DNA of 20,055 bases from DTLA01 sp034436295 (GTDB taxonomy: Bacteria; Chloroflexota; Anaerolineae; DTLA01): the NCBI GenBank assembly GCA_034436295.1, contig DAOTVT010000217.1:1-20055 (forward strand), given 5' to 3'. The notes beneath the pieces were generated by a model. The model was not told the origin of the DNA and searched no databases. It was given only the letters and a program-made list of their open reading frames with translations. Shown piece by piece: positions 13,110-20,055 of this stretch (its first letter is position 1; every line of letters begins with the position of its first letter). The translations under genes and the position numbers were made by a program.

Positions 13110-13685
13110 TCACTCTCCTGGTTGGGGTTCATCGGGTTCGGCGACGCGGTAGAAGCAGAGTTCGGTACTCCCGTACCGTCGCCGGTCAATCAGGCGCAGG
13201 CGCGCGAGCGGCGACTCGGCGTACTCCTTGGGGTGGATCTGGGCGACGACGAGGGCGCCCGGAGCCAGCACGTCGGCCTCGTCCAGCGCCGCCAGCGCCT
13301 TGGCCCACAGTCCCTGGTACTGGGGCGGGGCCACGTACACGATGTCAAAGGCTTCTCTGCCGGCCACCTGGCGCAGCAGCCGGAAGGCATCCTGCCGCAC
13401 GACCCTGGCCCGCGCGGCCAGGCCCGTGGCCTCCAGGTTCGCCTTGATGGTCCGCACGGCCTGCCATTCCCGGTCCACGAACCAGACCTCGCGCGCGCCA
13501 CGGCTGAGCGCCTCAATGCCCACGCTGCCGGTGCCGGCGAAGAGGTCCAGCACGCGCGCGTCGGCCACATCCTGCGCCAGGATGTTGAACAGGGCCTCTT
13601 TGACGCGGTCGGTGATGGGGCGGGTGCTCTGGCCCGGCACGGACGCCAGTTTTCTCCCTTTGGCGGTTCCTGTGATTACGCGCAT
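13110..13685 (-). CDS. rsmD: RsmD-family 16S rRNA (guanine-N2)-methyltransferase
   Basis: A 191-residue Rossmann methyltransferase expected to methylate G966 of 16S rRNA using SAM. The family opening MRVITGTAKGRKL is present, then RPITDRVKEALFNIL, motif I DLFAGTGSVGIEALSRGA at 47-64, and FVDRE with D71 after strand 2. Motif IV, normally DPPY in this family, reads APPQY at 119-123. The ATG at 13685 has AGGTGG upstream and gives the canonical start; a longer frame to 13748 would begin at the predicted transcript start. First gene of an operon with the LOG-family and two-TM genes. The motif IV change is described among the findings. Confidence 0.9.
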   Translation of the reverse strand: MRVITGTAKGRKLASVPGQSTRPITDRVKEALFNILAQDVADARVLDLFAGTGSVGIEALSRGAREVWFVDREWQAVRTIKANLEATGLAARARVVRQDAFRLLRQVAGREAFDIVYVAPPQYQGLWAKALAALDEADVLAPGALVVAQIHPKEYAESPLARLRLIDRRRYGSTELCFYRVAEPDEPQPGE

Positions 13686-13707
13686 GACGCCACCTGAAAC
13701 AAAGAGC

Positions 13708-13723
13708 GCGGGCACCGGCCCGC
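13708..13723 (-). promoter_or_regulatory. Hairpin in the rsmD leader
   Basis: GCGGGC (13708-13713) pairs with GCCCGC (13718-13723) around a 4-base loop. It sits between the predicted transcript start near 13750 and the rsmD ribosome binding site. Function unknown. Confidence 0.3.
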
Positions 13724-13756
13724 AAGCGAAGGTGTGTTGGCTGCCCATTCAAGGAC

Positions 13757-13785
13757 AGTATATCGGCGGGCGATGCCAGCGTCAA
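13757..13785 (-). promoter_or_regulatory. Predicted sigma-70 promoter of the rsmD operon
   Basis: On the minus strand, TTGACG (13785-13780), 17 bp, TATACT (13762-13757). The start near 13750 leaves about 65 nt of leader before the ATG at 13685. Confidence 0.7.
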
Positions 13786-13820
13786 ATCGGCCGAAGGGGG
13801 CGGTTCCGCCGTGCCCGCCA

Positions 13821-13836
13821 AGGGCCGCCTGGCCCT
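13821..13836 (-). terminator. Hairpin just after the B12-binding-type radical SAM gene
   Basis: AGGGCC (13821-13826) pairs with GGCCCT (13831-13836) across GCCT, three bases beyond the stop codon on the minus strand. No U-run follows. It may mark the transcript end. Confidence 0.3.
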
Positions 13837-13838
13837 GT

Positions 13839-15467
13839 TCAGGCGCAGACGCCGCAGCGGGTGCATCCGGACGGGGGACACGCGGGCGACGTGCGGGCTT
13901 GCTCGGCGGCGCGCTGCTCCTGCGCCAGGTAGGCGTCGCTGACGCCCGACGCGACGACGCCTTCCCACGGCAGGCGTCGGGACGGCGGCACCGGCTCCAG
14001 GTACTCGTCCTCGGACAGGCCACGGGCCGCCAGCGCCGCGCGCCACGCGGGCAGGGAGACCGCCTCCATGCGGGCGAGGACGTCGGCCAGTTCCGCGCCG
14101 CCGCGCGCCAGGACGCCCTGCACGCGCGCCCACGCCACGCTGTCGGCCTTGACGGGGATGCCCGCGGTGCGCAGGCGTGCCCGAACGGCGGCAAGTCGTC
14201 GCTCCAGGTCGGGAGCGGGGAGCATCGGGGCGCGGGCGAAGGGCGTGTGGGCCTTGGGCACAAAGGGCGACAGGTTGACGGTTACCCGGCCGCCGAACGC
14301 GCGCGCGATGGCCCCGGTCAGCCGGCACAGTTCGTCTATGTCGTGCTCCGTCTCGCCGGGGAGGCCGAACATGAAGTACAGTTTGAGTTCGGGAAAGCGG
14401 GCCTGGCCCGCCAGGGTAGCCGCCGCGAGAATCTGCTCCTCCGAGATGTTCTTATTGATCACGCGGCGCAGGCGCTCGGAGCCGGCTTCGGGGGCGAAGG
14501 TCAGCGTGCGCGTACCGCTTGCGGCCAGCGCCTGGAGCAGCGCCGGCGACAGCGAGTCGGCGCGCAGGGAGGAGACCGAGATTTTCGCCCCCATCTCGCG
14601 CAGGCGGGCGACCAGTTCATCCCGTCGCGAGTAGTCGGACACGGCCGCGCTGACCAGCCCGATCTTGTTGCGGTGGGCGAGGCCCGCGCGCGCCTGCGCC
14701 ACCAGGGCGTCCAGGCTCCGCTCGCGCATGGGGCGGTAGACATAACCAGCGAGACAGAAGCGGCATCCCCGCCCGCAGCCGCGCGCGATCTCTATCAGGA
14801 ACATGTCGCCGAATTCGGTGCGGCGCGTCAGCACGGCCGAGTGGGTGGGGAAGGCGTCCACGTCGCGCAGCCACTGGCGGGCCACCGGCAGGCGTGGATA
14901 GGCGGGAACGTAGAACCCAGGGATGCGGCTCAACGCCTGGAGCGTCTCGGCGCGGGTGCGCTCCACGCGGGACTGCAGGGCGGCGGTCAGCGGTTCCAGC
15001 GATGGCTCCACCTCGCCGATGTAGATGGCGTCGGCGATGGGGGCCAGGGGGAGGGGGTTGGCCGTAACCGCAGGGCCGCCCATGAGGACGATGGGGTCGT
15101 CCTCGTCGCGCTCGTCGGCGCGCACGGGGACGCCGGCCCGCCGCAGCATGAGCGGGATGTGGAAGTAGTCCAGTTCGTAGGTAACCGAGAACGCGATGAA
15201 GGGGAATTCGCCCAGGGGCCGCTGGGACTCCAGCGACAGGGCCGGGCCTGGCGCCTTCTCGTCCCAAAAGACCCGCTCGGCCACCAGGTCATCCCGCGCG
15301 TTCAGCAGTCGGTAGAGCGTCTGAAACCCCAGCGCCGACATGCCCACGTAGTAGGTGTTGGGATAGACCAGGGCGATGGGGATGCGCCCGCCCCAGTCTT
15401 TGGAGATGACGCCGGTCTCCTGGGCCAGCAGCCTGCGCAACGCCTGGACGGAACGCCAATCGCTCAT
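13839..15467 (-). CDS. B12-binding-type radical SAM protein (COG1032, TIGR03960-like)
   Basis: A 542-residue radical SAM protein. The N-terminal 200 residues have the cobalamin-binding-like layout of COG1032: IALVYPNTYYVGMSALGFQTLYRLLN, FIAFSVTYELDYFHIPLMLRRAGVPV, VLMGGPAVTANPLPLAPIADAIYIGEVEP. The cluster motif is C231-x3-C235-x2-C238 in ARGCGRGCRFCLAG, followed by YVYRPMRERS. Later blocks are ISVSSLRADSL, TLTFAPEAGSERLRRVINKN and FMFGLPGETEHDI. It matches the TIGR03960 type, normally found with or fused to a DUF2344 partner (TIGR03936); no such partner is present here. The tail holds four cysteines (ACPPSGCTRCGVC), possibly a further metal site. The start ATG overlaps the upstream DUF218 gene stop (ATGA), so the two are translationally coupled. 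Substrate unknown. Confidence 0.88.
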   Translation of the reverse strand: MSDWRSVQALRRLLAQETGVISKDWGGRIPIALVYPNTYYVGMSALGFQTLYRLLNARDDLVAERVFWDEKAPGPALSLESQRPLGEFPFIAFSVTYELDYFHIPLMLRRAGVPVRADERDEDDPIVLMGGPAVTANPLPLAPIADAIYIGEVEPSLEPLTAALQSRVERTRAETLQALSRIPGFYVPAYPRLPVARQWLRDVDAFPTHSAVLTRRTEFGDMFLIEIARGCGRGCRFCLAGYVYRPMRERSLDALVAQARAGLAHRNKIGLVSAAVSDYSRRDELVARLREMGAKISVSSLRADSLSPALLQALAASGTRTLTFAPEAGSERLRRVINKNISEEQILAAATLAGQARFPELKLYFMFGLPGETEHDIDELCRLTGAIARAFGGRVTVNLSPFVPKAHTPFARAPMLPAPDLERRLAAVRARLRTAGIPVKADSVAWARVQGVLARGGAELADVLARMEAVSLPAWRAALAARGLSEDEYLEPVPPSRRLPWEGVVASGVSDAYLAQEQRAAEQARTSPACPPSGCTRCGVCA

Positions 15468-16123
15468 CGCGGAATCTCGGCGGTGCGGAGCCAGGCGCCG
15501 GTGCGAGTGGGAATGCGCGTGGAAACGCCCGGCAGGAATCGGGTCCAGTCCTTTGGCAGGAGCGCAGCGATGACGCCCAGCGCCTCGCGCACGGTGTAGT
15601 AAACGCGCGTGTCCAGCGAGGTTTCGCCCGCCGCCAGGGGTGTGGGGCTGGTGAGGGCATGGATGCCCTCGCGCTCAAACAGGATGCGGGCGCGGAGCAG
15701 GTGCAGGGGATGGCTGACGACGATGGCCGAAGACCAGTGGCGCTCGCGCATGAGGCGGGCGACCTGTTCGGCGTCCTCCTGGGTGGACATGGAATCCTCG
15801 GCCAGGAGGATGCGCTCGGCCGGGACGCCGAGTTGGATGGCCAGTTTGCGGGAGACGGCGGCGGCCGAGGAGCGGTCGCCGGGGAAGCCGCCCGTGCAGA
15901 TGAGGTAGGGGGCGAACCCTGCGCGGAATAGGTTGGCGCTGTGTGTGGTACGGCTGGTGAGGTCGGGACCGGGGGAGCCGTCGGCCAGGACGCGCGCGCC
16001 CAGCGTTACGATGGCGTCGGCGGGCGCGGCCTGGTCCCACAGGCCGTACAGGTTGACCGCTACGCATAGGGCCAGGAACGCCGCCACCAGGCCTATCAAC
16101 CCCCAGAGAACGATCCGCTTCAT
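15464..16123 (-). CDS. YdcF/SanA-type DUF218 membrane-anchored protein
   Basis: A 219-residue protein with one N-terminal membrane helix (MKRIVLWGLIGLVAAFLALCVAVNLYGL), then a DUF218 domain. Family marks: DAIVTLGARVLADGSPGPDLTSRTTHSANLF, FAPYLICTGGFPGD, AAAVSRKLAIQLGVPAERILLAEDSMSTQEDAEQVARLM and AIVVSHPLHLLRARILFEREGI. In Escherichia coli, SanA and ElyC of this family affect envelope integrity and peptidoglycan/lipid carrier metabolism; the biochemistry is unsettled. By the helix the domain probably faces outward. ATG 16123 lies downstream of a TATAAT box. The open frame continues far upstream on this strand, but that region is the antisense of the permease gene. Confidence 0.88.
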   Translation of the reverse strand: MKRIVLWGLIGLVAAFLALCVAVNLYGLWDQAAPADAIVTLGARVLADGSPGPDLTSRTTHSANLFRAGFAPYLICTGGFPGDRSSAAAVSRKLAIQLGVPAERILLAEDSMSTQEDAEQVARLMRERHWSSAIVVSHPLHLLRARILFEREGIHALTSPTPLAAGETSLDTRVYYTVREALGVIAALLPKDWTRFLPGVSTRIPTRTGAWLRTAEIPR

Positions 16124-16156
16124 GGTTGTGCGATCTGCGCTCCGTAGTCTATGGGC

Positions 16157-16162
16157 ATTATA
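16157..16162 (-). promoter_or_regulatory. -10 box of the DUF218 / radical SAM operon
   Basis: The minus strand reads a perfect TATAAT at 16162-16157, about 34 bases before the ATG at 16123. The -35 at 17 bp spacing is only TTTGCC (16185-16180). The rest of the divergent gap, up to 16342, shows no clear promoter for the plus-strand permease gene. Confidence 0.45.
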
Positions 16163-16342
16163 GCGGGCGCGGGGAGAATGGCAAAACGCGGCGGGAGGCG
16201 CGCGGCGGGAGGCCACCATCGCGGGCCGACGCGGCTGGCGGATTTTGGCGAAACGGTGAACCTGTGGCAAAGTATGGGGGTCTATGTTTTGGGCCCTCGC
16301 AGGCATCCTGCTGCAACCCTGCCGCCCGTCGGAGAAAGGACC

Positions 16343-19300
16343 ATGCTCGCACGGTTTGCGCTTCGTCGTATCGTTGCGGGAATCCTGGTGCTGTTCGCCA
16401 TCACCTACGTGGCGTACTTCACCCAGGACCTGGCCATGCGCCAGCGCCTGCTGAAGCCCGCGCCCGTCGGAGAGGTGGCGCAACAAGCCTGGACCCAGGC
16501 GCTGACCCTGTGGAAGGGCATCCCCCGCGGCGACTGGGGCGAGTACACCCGCAGCACGGGCTACATGCTCCGCCAGGGCGAGCGCGTGCCCATCGCGCAA
16601 CTGGTCGGGACTTCGCTGTGGAACAGTTCGGTGCTGTTGCTGCTGGCGCTGGCCCTGGGCGGCGTGGTCGGGGGGCTGCTGGGCATCGCGGCCGCCGCGA
16701 TCCGCCGACGGACCGCGTCGTTGTCCATGCTCCTGCTTTCGGTCATCGGCGTATCCACTCCGAGTTTCTTCCTGGCCGTGCTGCTGCAATTGGGGGCGAT
16801 TGAGTTCTACAAGCGCACGGGCACGCGGCTGGTGCCCGTCGGGGGGTTCGGCTGGGACTCCCATATGGTGTTGCCGGTGCTGGTGCTGGCGGCGCGGCCC
16901 GTAGCCCAGGTGGCGCGCCTTACCTCGGTGTACATGGAGAACCTCATCGGCGAGGACTTCGTGCGCACGGCGCGCGCCAAAGGGCTGCCCAACTCCGAAA
17001 TCTGGTTCGGCCACATTCTGCCAAACGCCGCCGGGACCGTGCTCACGGCCATCGTGTCCTCGCTGCGGTTCGCGCTCAGCAGCCTGCCGGTGGTGGAGGT
17101 CTTCTTCGGGTGGCCGGGCCTGGGCAAGCATCTGCTGGAGCGCCTTCAGACCTACGATATGGACGCGGCGTCCGCATTGGTGCTGGCAACGGGGTTCTTC
17201 TTCGTCGTGGTGAACGGCATCATGGACCTGGCCTACCGGCTGCTGGATCCGCGATTGCGCCGCGCACAGGACACGGGTTCGGCGCAGATGGAGATCAGCA
17301 ACTGGCTGGAACTGGCGTGGACGGGCCTGGTGCGCGCCATCACCCTGCGGGGGTTGCGCGAGCGGCGCAGGAAGGCGCAGGGCTTGGCTCCCCTGCCGGT
17401 GGACGCGCGCATCAGCCAGGAGTCGGCGGAGGAGATGTCGCGCCTGGCGCAGTCCATGCGGTGGGGGCGGCTCCGCGCCTGGCGCAAGGCGATGGTCGGC
17501 AATCCGGCGCTGGCCCTGGGCGCGATCCTGGGCGTGGGGTTGCTGGTCGTCGTGGTGGCGGGGCCGAGTCTGGCGCCCCACAATCCCTACACGACGGCGA
17601 GCCGCGTGGACATGGGCGGAATCACGTACACGCCGCCGTTCAGGCCGTCGGACGTCTTCCCGCTGGGGAGCGACGCGCAAGGCCGCGACATTTTGAGCCT
17701 GCTGCTCACGGGCGCACGCCGCACCCTGATGCTGGCCCTGCTGGCCGTGGCGGGGCGGCTGGTCATCGGCGGGGTTTTCGGATTCCTCGCGGGCTGGTTT
17801 CACGACACGCTGTTGGACCGCGCGCTGATGGCCCTGGGCGAGATGGTGAATTCGTTTCCCGCGTTGCTTCTGGCGACGCTGGTGGTCTATGCGGCCGGCA
17901 TACGCCAGGGGTTGTACGCGTTCGTGTTTGGCCTGCTGGTCATCGGCTGGCCCGAGGTCATGCAGAACATCCGCGCCCAGGTCATTTCGGTGCGCCCCAT
18001 GGCGTACATTGAGGGCGCGGTCGCGACGGGCGCGGGGCAAGGTCAGATTCTCACGCGGCACGTCCTGCCCAACATCTGGCCCACGATGGTCAGCCTCGCG
18101 TTTCTGGAGATGGGCGGCGCGCTCATGATCCTGGGGGAACTGGGGTTCTTGGGCGTGTTCATCGGCGGGGGATTCGCGGCGGAAGGCGAAGGCGGGCCGC
18201 CGAGCCTCACGTACTACGACATTCCCGAATGGGGCGTGATGCTCGCCAATTCCTGGCGATCCTTCCGCAGTTTCCCGTGGGCCACGGTGTACCCGGCGCT
18301 GGCGTTCCTGGTTGCCATCGTCGCCTTCACCCTGCTGGGCGAGGGGCTGCGGCGGCTGTCGGAGGAACTGACGCTGAGCATGAAGGCGCTGTTCAACCGC
18401 TACACGCTGCTGGCGGTGGGCGTGATCGCCGGCGTTGGGTTGTGGACGATGCAGAGCACGGGCATCTGGGCGCGGTACAAGCCGCTGGCCGAGGCTTTTG
18501 ACGCGGGTCGGGCCGTGGCGGATGTGGCGACCCTGGCGGGGCCGGAGTTCGGCGGGCGGCAGATTGGCACGCCGGGCGCCGACGCCGCCGCCGATTGGAT
18601 CGCGCGCCAGTTTGAGGACCTGGGCCTGATCACGGCGGGGGAGAACTGGACCTACTTCCAGACGATTCGCAGCCGCCTCGTGGCGCTTCAGGGTCAGACG
18701 ACCCTGGAGGCGTGGGATGCGACGGGCCAGCCTGTGGCCCTCGCCCTGGGCGGGGACTTCGCCGAGACGGCCGAGTTGTTCTCCAGGCCGGCCGCCGAAG
18801 CCGCCGGGGAAATCGTGTATGTGGCCATGAGGGCGGATACGCCGAACACGAACTTGAGCGCGGTGCGGAGCGCCCTGGGGTTCTCGGATGCAGAGGCGAC
18901 CCAAACCGATCGGATTCTGCTGCTGGATAGCACCGACGAATGGCTGACCACGTACACCTGGTTCTACGGCCCGGGAGGTTCGCCGGCCTACGTGGGCGCG
19001 CAGGCGGCGCTTGTCATCACCGACGACCCCGACGTGATGCTCCGCCGCGAGTTGCCTGGCTCATCCATGCCGGGCACGGGGCCCACCGCGCGGCCCATGC
19101 CGGTGCTGTGGATCACGCCCGACGCGGCGGACCGCATCCTGAACGGCTCGGGGTACAATCTGGCCGCGCTGCGCGACCGCAGGGCCGCGCTTGCCGACGG
19201 CGAGGGGTTCCACCTGGCGACCCGTGCGCGGGCGCGGGCGCAGTTTGCCGCCGTGGCGCAGCAGGACATCACCTACCGCAACGTGATGGCGATGTGGCCG

Positions 19301-19912
19301 GGCGAAGACGTGGCGCTGGATTCGGAGATGGTGGTCCTCATGGCCTACTACGACGGGCTGGGCGTGGGCAACGGCGTGCTGTATCCGGGCGCCAACGACA
19401 ACGCCAGCGGCGTGGCCACCCTGCTGGAACTCATCCGCTCGTGGAAAGCGTGGGACTTCAAGCCCAAGCGCACGGTGCTGTTTGTGGCCTGGGCCGGCGG
19501 GGAGTTGCACCAGACGCCGGCGCTGTACCAGTACCTGGGCACGCGGTCGGGGCTGTCGGACCTGAAGGTCGTGGCCGTGTTTGAGGTGGAGGGCGTGGGC
19601 GCGGGCGAGGGAGATGCCATGCTCGCCTGGCGCTCCAGCAGCGACCGCATCACCGAGATGGTGCAGATGGGCGCGCGAAGGCTCGGCATCACGATCAAGA
19701 CGGCGGGCCTCGGACTTCACGCGCCCTACCACCTGTCGCAGCGGTTGCAGACGAACTACCCGATGATCACCCTGTCGTGGCCGGGCGCCGATGCCTATGC
19801 GCACATCCCCGGCGATTCGCCGGATGCCGTGGATGCGGCCAAGATCGGCCGCGCGGGGCGGCTGTTGAGCCTGACTGCGGCGGTGCTGGCGACCGACACG
19901 GGGTACTATTGA
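16343..19912 (+). CDS. Fused Dpp/Opp-type ABC permease pair with a C-terminal M28 peptidase-like ectodomain
   Basis: A 1189-residue protein in one unbroken frame. Residues 1-310 form a DppB-type permease: TM helix, a 60-residue outer loop, five more helices, and the EAA loop EDFVRTARAKGL...HILPNA at about 203-225. A basic cytoplasmic linker (310-385) leads to a DppC-type permease, 389-670, with its EAA loop AYIEGAVATGAG...HVLPN at about 554-575. One extra helix (688-710) should flip the rest outside. Residues 725-1189 resemble an M28 aminopeptidase with a PA-like insert (AYVGAQAALVI near 882) and the blocks PGANDNASGVATLLELI (D1019) and TVLFVAWAGGE. Expected ligands are altered: A-Y-Y-D at 1001-1004 for AHxD, GGE at 1052-1054 for GEE, and E1081 near the third acidic position; H1154 remains. 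GGAG lies eight bases before ATG 16343. No ATPase or binding protein gene is in the window. Confidence 0.9.
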   Translation: MLARFALRRIVAGILVLFAITYVAYFTQDLAMRQRLLKPAPVGEVAQQAWTQALTLWKGIPRGDWGEYTRSTGYMLRQGERVPIAQLVGTSLWNSSVLLLLALALGGVVGGLLGIAAAAIRRRTASLSMLLLSVIGVSTPSFFLAVLLQLGAIEFYKRTGTRLVPVGGFGWDSHMVLPVLVLAARPVAQVARLTSVYMENLIGEDFVRTARAKGLPNSEIWFGHILPNAAGTVLTAIVSSLRFALSSLPVVEVFFGWPGLGKHLLERLQTYDMDAASALVLATGFFFVVVNGIMDLAYRLLDPRLRRAQDTGSAQMEISNWLELAWTGLVRAITLRGLRERRRKAQGLAPLPVDARISQESAEEMSRLAQSMRWGRLRAWRKAMVGNPALALGAILGVGLLVVVVAGPSLAPHNPYTTASRVDMGGITYTPPFRPSDVFPLGSDAQGRDILSLLLTGARRTLMLALLAVAGRLVIGGVFGFLAGWFHDTLLDRALMALGEMVNSFPALLLATLVVYAAGIRQGLYAFVFGLLVIGWPEVMQNIRAQVISVRPMAYIEGAVATGAGQGQILTRHVLPNIWPTMVSLAFLEMGGALMILGELGFLGVFIGGGFAAEGEGGPPSLTYYDIPEWGVMLANSWRSFRSFPWATVYPALAFLVAIVAFTLLGEGLRRLSEELTLSMKALFNRYTLLAVGVIAGVGLWTMQSTGIWARYKPLAEAFDAGRAVADVATLAGPEFGGRQIGTPGADAAADWIARQFEDLGLITAGENWTYFQTIRSRLVALQGQTTLEAWDATGQPVALALGGDFAETAELFSRPAAEAAGEIVYVAMRADTPNTNLSAVRSALGFSDAEATQTDRILLLDSTDEWLTTYTWFYGPGGSPAYVGAQAALVITDDPDVMLRRELPGSSMPGTGPTARPMPVLWITPDAADRILNGSGYNLAALRDRRAALADGEGFHLATRARARAQFAAVAQQDITYRNVMAMWPGEDVALDSEMVVLMAYYDGLGVGNGVLYPGANDNASGVATLLELIRSWKAWDFKPKRTVLFVAWAGGELHQTPALYQYLGTRSGLSDLKVVAVFEVEGVGAGEGDAMLAWRSSSDRITEMVQMGARRLGITIKTAGLGLHAPYHLSQRLQTNYPMITLSWPGADAYAHIPGDSPDAVDAAKIGRAGRLLSLTAAVLATDTGYY

Positions 19913-19949
19913 ATCTCGCTACTCCAACAGAACACTCGCATCTTCAGTT

Positions 19950-19972
19950 CGGCCCGTCAGAACAGGGGGCCG
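19950..19972 (+). terminator. Hairpin downstream of the permease fusion
   Basis: CGGCCC (19950-19955) pairs with GGGCCG (19967-19972) across 11 bases, 37 nt after the stop. There is no U-run; terminator function is uncertain. Confidence 0.3.
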
Positions 19973-19977
19973 CTAGA

Positions 19978-20006
19978 CGTAGGGCAAATTGCCAATTTGC
20001 CCTACG
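19978..20006. repeat. 29-bp palindrome ending in CGTAGGGC / GCCCTACG
   Basis: Positions 19978-19991 are the exact reverse complement of 19993-20006, with a single central C. The ends CGTAGGGC/GCCCTACG equal those found at 11701-11708 and 11834-11841, which suggests one family of intergenic elements. The remaining bases to the window end show no supportable gene. Confidence 0.75.
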
Positions 20007-20055
20007 ATGGCCGCCGAGAGAGCAGCGCCAACCGAATGTGCGACCTCCCGATGGG

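Noticed and set aside
13734..15599. 621-codon plus-strand frame opposite the radical SAM gene
   Set aside because: Shadow of a gene with intact radical SAM and cobalamin-type motifs.
16124..18904. Minus-strand frame that extends the DUF218 gene far upstream
   Set aside because: It overlaps the permease fusion antisense; the DUF218 domain with its membrane helix begins at 16123 next to a TATAAT box.
16343..19912. Possibility that the permease fusion is an assembly or frameshift artefact
   Set aside because: The frame is continuous for 3.5 kb, linkers have plausible composition, and the added helix gives consistent topology. A frameshift join would usually leave garbled residues at the junctions, which I do not see.

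Overview
The window is about two-thirds G+C and densely coded. It most likely comes from a Chloroflexota bacterium, perhaps a member of the Anaerolineae. The signs are a secreted protein with a long Thr-Pro linker and a C-terminal membrane anchor, several small conserved genes of a kind I associate with that phylum, and the overall protein character. This placement is inference from protein flavour, not from a marker tree. Sigma-70-type promoters (TTGAC-like box, 16-17 bp, TATAAT-like box) can be read upstream of many operons and help to fix start codons.

Layout, plus strand, 1-6997: the 3' end of an M20 amidohydrolase overlaps a phosphate butyryl/acetyltransferase, followed at once by a Thr-Pro-linker surface protein. 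A promoter and a strongly folded leader precede a UV-damage endonuclease (uvsE), which heads a compact run with a small membrane protein and a protein whose C-terminus looks like a nuclease fold lacking obvious catalytic residues. A YbjN-like protein with a near-consensus promoter and a YhhN-family membrane enzyme follow. Next comes a toxin-antitoxin island: a lone DUF2281-like antitoxin, a 28-codon toxin remnant, then an intact vapBC pair with an operator-like inverted repeat over its promoter.

Minus strand, 7028-16123: rarA with its own promoter; an operon of a HEAT-repeat protein, a small acidic protein, a DEDDy exonuclease and a PflX-type radical SAM protein (transcribed 11573 to 8648); an operon of rsmD, a LOG-family protein and a two-TM protein (13685 to 11892); and an operon of a YdcF/SanA-type DUF218 protein and a B12-binding-type radical SAM protein (16123 to 13839). 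Gaps here carry dispersed palindromes and a 25-bp direct duplication that brackets a small composite of repeats.

Plus strand, 16343-19912: one 1189-residue gene joins two Dpp/Opp-type ABC permease subunits and, beyond an extra membrane segment, an M28 peptidase-like ectodomain in which several metal-site residues are changed. This is the most unusual gene in the window.

Across the whole window the words TCGA, AGCT and GTSAC (GTGAC/GTCAC) are almost absent: I found one of each by eye, where base composition predicts tens. Synonymous codon choice bends around them (TTT rather than TTC before GA, GTA/GTT rather than GTG/GTC before AC, CAA-CTG or CAG-TTG rather than CAG-CTG). This suggests strong restriction-site-like avoidance in this lineage.
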